DNA of 17,200 nt, from contig JBHJHD010000104.1 of NCBI GenBank assembly GCA_050331115.1, positions 1-17,200 of the forward strand, written 5' to 3'. Under the pieces are notes generated by a model. It made no database searches. It was given only the letters and a program-made list of their open reading frames with translations, and was not told where the DNA came from. Both the position numbers and the translations under genes were made by a program. Of this stretch, positions 7,605 to 14,308 are shown piece by piece; position 1 is the first letter of the stretch, and each line of letters starts with the position of its first letter. The stretch is from JBCCAG01 sp050331115 (GTDB lineage Bacteria > Cyanobacteriota > Cyanobacteriia > CAKZMO01).

Positions 7605-10600
7605 ATGTCCACTGCCAGTTCTAACGTCAGCCCTGGGGCCAGCCCGCCTGCCGCCCAGAGTGAAACCCAAGTTGGCGACACCGAAGTTAGCGACGCCCAA
7701 ATCATCGAGACCGCGATCGCTCGGCTGCGGCAGTGCTCTCAGGTTGACCTGCGCGCCGGGTGGCGCGGCGTTGAGGCTGATATTTCGCGCCATGAAGCCC
7801 TCGACCCGCAGTTTTGGGCGCGCCGGGCTGCGATGCCGCTCAACGAGAAGGGGCACGTCGCCTGGGCCGGCGGCAGGCAGGTCATCTGGCTGGGGCAGGT
7901 CGTGACGGTGCCAACCGCGCTACCCATCGCCCAGGGCTATTCGGTAGCGGGGCTATCGCTGCGGCTGGCGCTGCGGTGGTGGGCGCGGCAGGCCCAGGTC
8001 TATGTCGACGGTGAGCTGGTGCAGGAGGGCGACATCTTCGACTGCTTTGCGCGGGTGCCGCTCTGCCCATCGGCAGCGCCGGGCCAAGAGATTTTGGTGG
8101 CGCTGCGGCTCGTGAGCCCCGGCCACGACGCGGGGGCGCTGGTGCAGTCTCTGGGCCTGTTTGAGCGTCCCGAGGCTGGTCTTGATGCTGGGTTAGGCCA
8201 TCGCGCTGGCCCAGAGCCGGGCTTCGTCGCCGATGAGATGGCGGTGCTGCACCAGGTGCTGCAGCGGTTTGAGCCAGACCAGCTGCCGACCCTAGCGCAG
8301 GCATTAGGCCTTTTGCCTTGGGATAAACTCTCGGACCCTGCCGCCTTTGACGCAGCGATCGCTCGGCTGCGGCAGCGTCTCCTGCCCTTGGGGGAGCGGG
8401 TGCGACAGCGGCAGATTACGCTGCTGGGCCACGCCCACCTCGATCTGGCCTGGCTGTGGCCTATTTCTGAAACCTGGGCGGTGGCGGAGCACACCTTCGA
8501 GTCGGTGCTGGACCTGCAGCAGCGCTTCCCTGAGCTGGTGTTCACCCACTCTACCCCTGCCCTCTACGCCTGGGTTGAGGCGCACCGACCCGAGCTGTTT
8601 CAGCGCATCTGCGATCGCGTCGCTGCGGGCCAGTGGGAGGTGGCCGCTGGGCTGTGGGTGGAGCCAGAGCTGACCTACGTCGGCGGCGAATCTGTAGCCC
8701 GACAGGTGCTCTACGGCCAGCGGTACGTGCTGGAACGCTTCGGCCAGCTCAACCGCGTGGCCTGGCTACCGGACAGCTTTGGCTTCTGCGGCCAGCTGCC
8801 GCAAATTTTGCGGCAGGGGGGCATCGATTATTTCGCCACCCAAAAGCTGCGCTGGAACGACACCACCCAGTTTCCCCACGAGTGGTTCCGCTGGCAGGCC
8901 CCGGACGGAACCAGCGTCCTTGGCGTCAACCTGCCCCCCATCGGCACAGACATCGACCCGCTGCCCATGGCCACCCACCTCTGCGATTGGGAAACCGCCA
9001 CCGGCCATCCCACCGCCCTCTGGCTGCCGGGGGTGGGCGACCACGGCGGCGGCCCCACCGCCGATATGCTGCAGCACGTCCGCCGCTGGCAGCGATCGCC
9101 CTTCTTCCCCCAGCTCGCCTTTGGGCAAGCCCACGACTTCTTGGACCAGCTTCCCCAAGCGGATCTGCCCACCTGGACCCAAGATCTCTACCTCGAATTT
9201 CACCGGGGCTGCTACACCACCCACCCCGACCAAAAGCGCTGGAATCGGCGCTGCGAGCGTCAGCTCTATCAGGCGGAGCTGTTTTCCGCCCTGGCCGCTA
9301 TCACGGCAGAAAAGCCCTATCCCTACGAGGCGCTCACCGCCGCCTGGAAAACCGCTCTATTCAACCAGTTTCACGATATCCTTCCCGGCTCTGCCGTGCG
9401 AGCCGTCTACGAGGAGGTAGACCCCGCTTGGCAAGAGACGGAGGCCACCGCCGTCCGCATTACCCACTCTGCGCTTGAGGCGATCGCGGCTCAGATCGCC
9501 ATACCGGCCCCGCCCGTACACAACGGGCAGCCCTGGGCGCTGTTCAACAGCCTCAGCTGGCCGCGCGGGGGCGTGGTGGCGCTGCCGCTCTCTGCCGGCA
9601 CGAGGGCCTACGGCGAGATTGACGGTGAATTCAAGCCGCTGCTGTGCCAAGTCGACGCCGAGGCCCAGACGCTGCTGGTGCAGGCTGAGAATATTCCTGG
9701 CGTTGGCTACGGTTTGATATGGCTCGACGCTGGTGAACCTGCTGTAGACTCGTCACTCCCAACAGACTTGTCGCCCCCACCAAACTATCGCCTTGAAAAC
9801 GAGCATCTGCGCGTCACCCTCGACGACAAAACTGGCGCGATCGCCCAGATTTTCGATAAGGCCCGCAGCCGCGAGGTGCTCAATGGCCCCGGCAATCAGC
9901 TCCAGGCCTTCCGCGACCAGGGCCAATATTGGGACGCCTGGAATATCGACCCCGACTACGAACAGCACCCGCTGCCGGTGGCGCTTGTTTCCATAAAATG
10001 GCGGACCCACGGGCCTTTGCGGCAGTGCGTCCGCGTAGTGCAGCGCATCGGCGACTCCGAGCTTCAGCAGGACTACGTTTTGGACGCGGGTAGTCCGCAG
10101 CTCACTATCGAGACCCACACCCGTTGGCAAGAGCGCCACGTGCTGGTGAAAGCGGCGTTTCCAGTAGCGATCGCGGCAGAGCAGGCCCTCACCGAAACCC
10201 CCTTTGGCGTCACGGCGCGCCCCACGCGCCCTCTAGATCCGACCCAACAAGCCCCAGCCCAGCAGGCCCAGTGGGAAGTCCCGGCCCTCAACTGGAGCGA
10301 CCTAAGCGACCCCGAGCAGGGCTGCGGCGTCTCTCTCCTGAGCGACTACCGCCATGGCTATGACTTCCAGGCCTTCCGCATGCGCCTGACGCTGCTGCGG
10401 GGCGCCTGCTGGCCCGACCCGCAGGCTGACGCGGGTGACCACGCCTGGCGCTACAGCCTTTACCCCCACGGCGGCTGGGGGCTGCGCACGGTACGGCTGG
10501 GCTACGAGCAGCACCATCCACTGCTGCCGGTGCATCTTTCACCGTCGCTCTCCACCAGCTCAAACAGCCGGGACAGCTTACCCAGTACAAGCACGCTGCT

Positions 10601-10880
10601 TCAAATGCCCCAAAACGTAATTCTCAGCGCCTTTAAGCGACTGGAGGACGGAGCGGGATGGGCGCTGCGGGGCTATGAATGTTTGGGGGAGACGGCTCAG
10701 AGCCAGCCCTTATTGGAAGTAGGTCAGATGGCGGCAGCCGCGGCTGACTTACTAGAGCGGGTGCCGCCCGATAAAGAAGGTGCCGCCGAAGATGCCTCGG
10801 CAGGCGATCGCCCATGGCAACCTTGGGAAATCAAAACGCTGGTGTTCAAACGTCTCGACGCCGAAGCGCCCTCAAAATAG
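7605..10880 (+). CDS. Alpha-mannosidase, glycoside hydrolase family 38
   Basis: This 1091-residue retaining α-mannosidase would release mannose from α-linked mannosides or mannans. Residues 80-190 form the β-rich N-terminal domain of long bacterial GH38 enzymes. The catalytic domain starts near 270 with the metal-binding block HAHLDLAWLW (His276, His278, Asp280). The nucleophile is Asp390 in AWLPDSFGF. GVGDHGGGPT (476-485) supplies further active-site residues. A helical middle domain follows with YTTHPDQKRWNR and LFNQFHDILPGS (585-596), then a long β-sandwich C-terminal half (about 700-1090). No signal peptide is visible; the first 35 residues are Ser/Ala/Pro-rich, so a cytoplasmic location is most likely. 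The ATG at 7605 is preceded by no clear Shine-Dalgarno. The stop overlaps the end of the convergent CAP gene by 9 bp. A codon-rich, GC-rich gene with several HIP1 sites, so it looks long resident. Confidence 0.95.
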   Translation: MSTASSNVSPGASPPAAQSETQVGDTEVSDAQIIETAIARLRQCSQVDLRAGWRGVEADISRHEALDPQFWARRAAMPLNEKGHVAWAGGRQVIWLGQVVTVPTALPIAQGYSVAGLSLRLALRWWARQAQVYVDGELVQEGDIFDCFARVPLCPSAAPGQEILVALRLVSPGHDAGALVQSLGLFERPEAGLDAGLGHRAGPEPGFVADEMAVLHQVLQRFEPDQLPTLAQALGLLPWDKLSDPAAFDAAIARLRQRLLPLGERVRQRQITLLGHAHLDLAWLWPISETWAVAEHTFESVLDLQQRFPELVFTHSTPALYAWVEAHRPELFQRICDRVAAGQWEVAAGLWVEPELTYVGGESVARQVLYGQRYVLERFGQLNRVAWLPDSFGFCGQLPQILRQGGIDYFATQKLRWNDTTQFPHEWFRWQAPDGTSVLGVNLPPIGTDIDPLPMATHLCDWETATGHPTALWLPGVGDHGGGPTADMLQHVRRWQRSPFFPQLAFGQAHDFLDQLPQADLPTWTQDLYLEFHRGCYTTHPDQKRWNRRCERQLYQAELFSALAAITAEKPYPYEALTAAWKTALFNQFHDILPGSAVRAVYEEVDPAWQETEATAVRITHSALEAIAAQIAIPAPPVHNGQPWALFNSLSWPRGGVVALPLSAGTRAYGEIDGEFKPLLCQVDAEAQTLLVQAENIPGVGYGLIWLDAGEPAVDSSLPTDLSPPPNYRLENEHLRVTLDDKTGAIAQIFDKARSREVLNGPGNQLQAFRDQGQYWDAWNIDPDYEQHPLPVALVSIKWRTHGPLRQCVRVVQRIGDSELQQDYVLDAGSPQLTIETHTRWQERHVLVKAAFPVAIAAEQALTETPFGVTARPTRPLDPTQQAPAQQAQWEVPALNWSDLSDPEQGCGVSLLSDYRHGYDFQAFRMRLTLLRGACWPDPQADAGDHAWRYSLYPHGGWGLRTVRLGYEQHHPLLPVHLSPSLSTSSNSRDSLPSTSTLLQMPQNVILSAFKRLEDGAGWALRGYECLGETAQSQPLLEVGQMAAAAADLLERVPPDKEGAAEDASAGDRPWQPWEIKTLVFKRLDAEAPSK

Positions 10881-11762
10881 CGGATTTCCAAAGACCTGTG
10901 TCCAGTAGTGGTTATAGTTAACGCTGCCGGTATCGTTATCCAGACGGTGGTAGCCGATACCGATCTCCGTCAGCCTAGGGCTGAGGATATTAGCGCGATG
11001 GCTGGGGCTATCGAACCACCCTTCAAAAATACCTTCAGCGGTGCTGTAGCCGGCGCCGATGTTCTCAGCTGTAGCGCGATAGCCGTAGTTAGCAGCGCTC
11101 ACCCGGTCCTGAGAGCGGCTGCCGCTCGGGTCCACATGGCCAAAGAAATCTTGAATGGCCATGTTCTCGCTATGGCTGCGAGCGACGCCGCTCAGTGTTT
11201 CGCTGAGCCTCAGCGGCGCCAAACCGGCTTCTTGACGCGCTGTATTGGTCAAGGTAAGCACCTCTTGAACCAGCGGATTAGCCGCTGAAGGCGTCGAGGT
11301 TGGTCTAGAGGGAGATGACGAGCGCGGAGACGGAGCTGTTGGCGCTGAGTTTGGGCCGGAAGCACCCTTCACAGCCGGCGTCAACGATGATGCAGCGGCG
11401 GTAGAAGCGCCTGACGCTGAGGCCTTAGCCTTCAACTTCAGCCTATAGCGGGTGCTGCCCTGACGGCGCGATACATGGACGAAATAGGTTCCCGCCTCCA
11501 GATTAGTAACCAGCTTTTCGGCCCGTCTGCCCCTGCGCCGCGATCGCCCTATAATGCTTTTATTTTGATTTAGAAGCGTAATATCTGCGTTGGCCTTTAG
11601 TTTAGATAGAGAGACAGACAGCCTGCTGCTGCCGCCGATTCTAAACTGATAAAAATCGTTTTTATCTGAGCCGTTTACCGCATCGCGAAAGACACTACGC
11701 CTCTTGTTGAGTGAGACTTCCCGAGCTTTCCGAATAGAATTTCCGGCACGATCTCTAGCCAT
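10872..11762 (-). CDS. PPC-like domain plus CAP (SCP/PR-1) domain protein
   Basis: This 296-residue, two-domain protein starts with residues 20-112 resembling a bacterial pre-peptidase C-terminal (PPC) β-sandwich: NDFYQFRIGGSSRLSVSLSK, ADITLLNQN, then LEAGTYFVHV and YRLKLKA. A Ser/Pro/Ala-rich linker covers 113-162. Residues 163-296 are a CAP domain with the usual cavity residues: His197 in RSHSENMA, His209 in FGHVDPSG, Glu233 in AENIGAG and His255 in SPSHRANIL. Bacterial CAP proteins are normally extracytoplasmic and their biochemical activity is mostly unknown. No classical signal peptide is visible at the N-terminus (MARDRAGNSIRKAREVS), so export would need another route or a different start. 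The last three codons overlap the 3' end of the alpha-mannosidase gene on the other strand by 9 bp. It is transcribed divergently from the sbcD-like gene across a spacer of about 270 bp. Confidence 0.88.
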   Translation of the reverse strand: MARDRAGNSIRKAREVSLNKRRSVFRDAVNGSDKNDFYQFRIGGSSRLSVSLSKLKANADITLLNQNKSIIGRSRRRGRRAEKLVTNLEAGTYFVHVSRRQGSTRYRLKLKAKASASGASTAAASSLTPAVKGASGPNSAPTAPSPRSSSPSRPTSTPSAANPLVQEVLTLTNTARQEAGLAPLRLSETLSGVARSHSENMAIQDFFGHVDPSGSRSQDRVSAANYGYRATAENIGAGYSTAEGIFEGWFDSPSHRANILSPRLTEIGIGYHRLDNDTGSVNYNHYWTQVFGNPLF

Positions 11763-11823
11763 AATCGTCTCTCAAAGTTTCTTCACAGCGACAGGACTAT
11801 CGTTCCGATTTGAGATTGTGCTT

Positions 11824-11843
11824 TACTCGGTAGATCCCGAGTA
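11824..11843. repeat. Short inverted repeat upstream of the CAP gene
   Basis: TACTCGG (11824-11830) and CCGAGTA (11837-11843) form a perfect 7-bp inverted repeat around TAGATC. It lies 62-81 bp upstream of the CAP gene ATG, in the divergent spacer. It could be an operator or a hairpin in the 5' leader. Short repeats like this also arise by chance, and nothing else marks it. Confidence 0.3.
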
Positions 11844-11995
11844 GACGGCGGCAAAACCGAGAATTACTGACAGTGCATGCCACTATGTCGGTAGGATGAA
11901 GCGCGGCTAAATTGACCGGACCAAGCTGATTTCACCTGTCGACCTTCCCTCATCAATATCTGCTTTGGGGAGGCGAGGGTTGCCGATGCTAAAAT

Positions 11996-12019
11996 TCATT
12001 TGTACTATGGTACGAATGA
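11996..12019. promoter_or_regulatory. Palindrome containing a LexA-type box, sbcD operator candidate
   Basis: Arms TCATTTGTAC (11996-12005) and GTACGAATGA (12010-12019) flank TATG and pair at nine of ten positions. The core fits the cyanobacterial LexA box RGTACNNNDGTWCB at every fixed position except the first R, which is T here. It ends 13 bp before the GTG start of the SbcD-like gene and sits just after a TAAAAT (11990-11995) that could serve as a -10 element. A bound repressor would therefore cover the transcription start. Control of a DNA-end nuclease by LexA would make sense, but the site is a match by eye and LexA is not an SOS repressor in every cyanobacterium. Confidence 0.5.
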
Positions 12020-12032
12020 GCGTTACGGCATC

Positions 12033-13364
12033 GTGATCAAACTCCTACACCTGTCAGACATACATCTAGGCAGCGGCTTCTCCCACGGTAAGACGAACCC
12101 CGAAACGGGGCTAAATACCCGCTTCGAGGATTTTGTGCGCGCCCTGGAGCATTGCATCGACCGGGCGATCGCGGAGCCTGTCGACCTGGTGCTGTTTGGG
12201 GGAGACGCCTTTCCCGACGCCACCCCAGCCCCGCGCGTGCAGGAGGCCTTTGCTCAGCAGTTTCGCCGCCTGTCTGACGCGGAGATTCCCTCAGTGCTGC
12301 TGGTGGGCAACCACGACCAATACGCCCAAGGTCAGGGCGGGGCCAGCCTGTCCATCTACCGCACCCTTGGCGTTCCAGGTGTGGTGGTAGGCGATCGCCT
12401 GATGACCTACGCCATTAAAACCGCCAGCGGTCCGGTGCAGGTCGTAACGCTGCCCTGGCTGACCCGCTCCACCCTGCTGACCCGGCCAGAGACCGAAGGG
12501 CTATCCATGCGGGAGGTGAGTCAGATCCTCTTGGACCGGCTGCGGGTAGCCTTAGAGGCCGAGATTCGGCAGCTTAACCCCAACTGGCCCACGGTGCTGC
12601 TGGCCCACCTGATGATCGACACCGCAGAATACGGCGCCGAGCGGTTCCTAGCCGTAGGGAAAGGGTTCACGGTGCCCATGGCGCTGCTGGCCCGCCCCTG
12701 CTTCGACTATGTGGCGCTAGGCCATGTGCACCGGCATCAGGTGCTCTGCGAGTCACCACCGGTCGTCTATCCCGGCAGCATTGAGCGGGTGGACTTTAGC
12801 GAAGAGCACGAGGCCAAGGGATTTGTGCGGGTCAATCTGGAGCGGGGCCGCGCAGAGGTAGAATTTTGCCCGCTGCCGGTGCGCCGATTTCACACCATCG
12901 AGGCGGATGTCTGCCAGGACGCCGATCCGCTGTCGGCCCTCGTCGCCGCCATCGACGAGGCCAACGTCGCTGAGGCCGTGGTACGTCTGCGATACCGCAT
13001 CAACCCCTCTCAGCTCGATACCGTCGATATCGCCATCATCCAGCAGCAGCTCGCCCGCGCCCACTCGTATACCATTCACCCAGAGCTAGCGAGCCAGATG
13101 GCGGCGCCGCGCCTGCCCGAGCTGAGCGACGGCTACCGCTTCGATCCCCTCGATGCGCTAGACCTCTATCTGCAGCACCGTACCGACCTGGGTAAGGGAA
13201 CCGCTGATCTACGCAGCGCGGCGCAAAACTTGGTTGAGGGGGTCTGGGGAGAGCAGTACCCGGAAGAGGTTCCAGAGTCTGGCTCAGACTTCAGCGTAGA
13301 CCCCAATGTCTGCCGAGAGGCTAGCCTCGACCCAGATCCCGATCGGCAGCTCAGGCTGCTGTAG
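12033..13364 (+). CDS. sbcD: SbcD/Mre11-type DNA exonuclease (metallophosphoesterase)
   Basis: This is a manganese-dependent nuclease that, together with the ATPase SbcC, trims DNA ends and opens hairpins in recombination and repair. From a GTG at 12033 it has 443 residues and begins MIKLLHLSDIHLGSGFSHGK. All phosphoesterase motifs are present: DIH (Asp9, His11), GGDAFPD (Asp58), VGNHDQ (Asn93, His94), LAHLMID (His192) and GHVH (His231, His233). The C-terminal 130 residues are the capping and SbcC-binding region. The frame also stays open back to a TTG at 12000. I chose the GTG because the homologous proteins I recall begin at this point and because the longer frame would run through the LexA-like palindrome. 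There is no Shine-Dalgarno. No sbcC lies in the window, so the partner must be encoded elsewhere. Confidence 0.9.
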   Translation: MIKLLHLSDIHLGSGFSHGKTNPETGLNTRFEDFVRALEHCIDRAIAEPVDLVLFGGDAFPDATPAPRVQEAFAQQFRRLSDAEIPSVLLVGNHDQYAQGQGGASLSIYRTLGVPGVVVGDRLMTYAIKTASGPVQVVTLPWLTRSTLLTRPETEGLSMREVSQILLDRLRVALEAEIRQLNPNWPTVLLAHLMIDTAEYGAERFLAVGKGFTVPMALLARPCFDYVALGHVHRHQVLCESPPVVYPGSIERVDFSEEHEAKGFVRVNLERGRAEVEFCPLPVRRFHTIEADVCQDADPLSALVAAIDEANVAEAVVRLRYRINPSQLDTVDIAIIQQQLARAHSYTIHPELASQMAAPRLPELSDGYRFDPLDALDLYLQHRTDLGKGTADLRSAAQNLVEGVWGEQYPEEVPESGSDFSVDPNVCREASLDPDPDRQLRLL

Positions 13365-13376
13365 CGGTGGGGCAAT

Positions 13377-13430
13377 CCCAGATTACGTCACCCAGATAAG
13401 TCACCCAGATTACGTCACCCAGATAAGTCA
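13377..13430. repeat. 27-bp tandem repeat built from 14- and 13-bp half-units
   Basis: CCCAGATTACGTCA (13377-13390) and CCCAGATAAGTCA (13391-13403) together form a 27-bp block that is repeated exactly at 13404-13430. A decayed half-unit, CTCAAAGGTCA, follows at 13431-13441. Each half begins CCCAGAT and ends GTCA. The block starts 12 bp after the sbcD stop codon and ends 66 bp before the ATG at 13497. Such short tandem repeats are common between cyanobacterial genes; a role is unknown. Confidence 0.92.
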
Positions 13431-13496
13431 CTCAAAGGTCAGACAGAAGTTTCGAACTCCAATACCAGCATTACCGTTTACCTACAGGACCCGACC

Positions 13497-13826
13497 ATGA
13501 GAGCCCGCATCGAAAACAACGTCGTCTTCTTGCACAAGGATGACGTACCACCTTACAAAAAAGGAGGATCAATCGTTAGAAATAGCTATTTCTGGGCGCT
13601 AAGATCGATTGCAGGGCGCGCCTATCGCGATCAGGCGTGGGAGTTTGAGTCTGACGTCTGGCTGGCGCTGCAGCGCATGCTGCTATCGTTTGGTGAATCG
13701 GGATATTTGGGGACCCAAGAGATCATGCTGGAGTTTCCGGTTGAGCAGCCAATTCCGCCCGCGCTGCGCGCCGTTTCAACCTGGCAAGACGCTGTTTTTC
13801 AAGATTCTGGGGCTGAGCCGCTCTGA
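13497..13826 (+). CDS. Small protein of unknown function
   Basis: This encodes 109 residues beginning MRARIENNVVFLHKDDVPPY and including SYFWALRSIAGRAYRDQAWE, a helix-forming FESDVWLALQRMLL, and a Pro-containing MLEFPVEQPIPPALRAV end. I recognise no family, and no membrane segment or signal peptide is visible. Amino-acid composition is balanced, and codon use in the second half resembles its neighbours, which favours a real gene. It is the second gene after sbcD on the same strand (132 bp gap holding a 27-bp tandem repeat), so it might be read from the sbcD promoter. An AAAGGAGGATCAATC stretch inside codons 20-25 (13558-13572) looks like a very strong ribosome-binding site, but no ATG, GTG or TTG follows at a usable distance. 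It could also be the remnant of a larger gene. Confidence 0.5.
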   Translation: MRARIENNVVFLHKDDVPPYKKGGSIVRNSYFWALRSIAGRAYRDQAWEFESDVWLALQRMLLSFGESGYLGTQEIMLEFPVEQPIPPALRAVSTWQDAVFQDSGAEPL

Positions 13827-13970
13827 GCAGGGCTTGCAATAGACATTCGGAACCAGGCTGGCCGGCTCCAGTAGGACCGCAGCCCTACGCTATGGGTATG
13901 TTGCGTTGGCCCAGTTGCTTAGGGCAGCCCTGTTGGCGTAAAGCCTTGTGTTTGGTGGGCAGCTGAGCGC

Positions 13971-14000
13971 GCAGATGTCCTAACCAGTCAGGACATCTGC
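13971..14000. repeat. Perfect 11-bp inverted repeat (hairpin)
   Basis: GCAGATGTCCT (13971-13981) and AGGACATCTGC (13990-14000) are exact reverse complements around the loop AACCAGTC. No T-run follows on either strand, so it is not a standard intrinsic terminator. It may still end the sbcD/small-gene transcript, be part of an unannotated RNA, or be a protein-binding site. Confidence 0.75.
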
Positions 14001-14096
14001 TGTATCCGCTATGTTTCGAAGCTTAAAGAGACTTTGCGAAACGCACAATACCGGATATAACTCTTGTTAGGTTGTGGGATTGACTCAGCGTCAACG

Positions 14097-14120
14097 TATC
14101 GGTACGTCGACATACCAATA
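14097..14120. repeat. 24-bp imperfect palindrome
   Basis: Arms TATCGGTACGTC (14097-14108) and GACATACCAATA (14109-14120) pair at 10 of 12 positions, with the two mismatches being C/A pairs. It is centred on GTCGAC with GGTA and TACC shoulders and lies about 190 bp upstream of the response regulator, at the degenerate left end of the tandem array. It could be an operator for a dimeric regulator or simply a decayed repeat unit. Confidence 0.55.
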
Positions 14121-14143
14121 GGTAATATATTCGGTAAAAACAT

Positions 14144-14296
14144 ATTCAGCAGGCAACGTATTCGGTAGGCCGTGGCATTCGGTACATCTGGCAGACGGTG
14201 ACATTTGGCAGACGGTGACATTTAGCAGGCCATGGCATTCGACATATCCAGCAAACCGCGGCATTCGGTAGACCGCAGCGTCTGATAGACCATGGC
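14144..14296. repeat. Degenerate 17-bp tandem array with 60-bp higher-order period
   Basis: By hand alignment the region splits into units close to ATTCGGYAGRCCGTGGC starting at 14144 (16 bp), 14160, 14186, 14203, 14220, 14246, 14263 and 14280, plus two 9-bp part-units at 14177 and 14237. The order 17-9-17-17 repeats exactly, giving 60-bp blocks at 14160-14219 and 14220-14279. A more decayed version seems to continue leftwards to about 14098. The array ends 12 bp before the response regulator's first GTG, so part of it probably lies in its promoter or 5' leader. It does not match a CRISPR pattern: there are no conserved repeats with unique spacers. Confidence 0.85.
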
Positions 14297-14308
14297 ACAG
14301 TAACTATT

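Larger units (their letters stand above)
13827..14308. other. 482-bp intergenic region with hairpin, palindrome and tandem array
   Basis: No convincing gene is present. The first 140 bp (13827-13970) show nothing I can name: no tRNA fold and no T-run terminator. They are followed by a perfect hairpin (13971-14000), a stretch without clear signals (14001-14096), a 24-bp palindrome (14097-14120) and a tandem array that reaches to 12 bp before the response regulator's first GTG. Minus-strand reading frames across the array have compositions dictated by the repeats (repeated RMPxP and KCHRLP peptides) and are not credible proteins. Confidence 0.7.

Noticed and set aside
7440..7856. 138-residue minus-strand frame over the alpha-mannosidase start
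   Set aside because: It overlaps the starts of two better genes, has no recognisable features, and occupies the divergent promoter region.
8633..9478. 281-residue plus-strand frame within the alpha-mannosidase
   Set aside because: It is Arg/Pro/Ala-rich shadow coding in the +2 frame of a gene with clear GH38 motifs.
12000..12032. TTG start for sbcD giving 454 residues
   Set aside because: The added residues have no match to the family start I recall, and the segment overlaps the palindromic operator candidate; GTG at 12033 is preferred.
14098..14296. CRISPR array
   Set aside because: Units are degenerate and contiguous, with no conserved repeat separated by unique spacers, and no cas genes are present.
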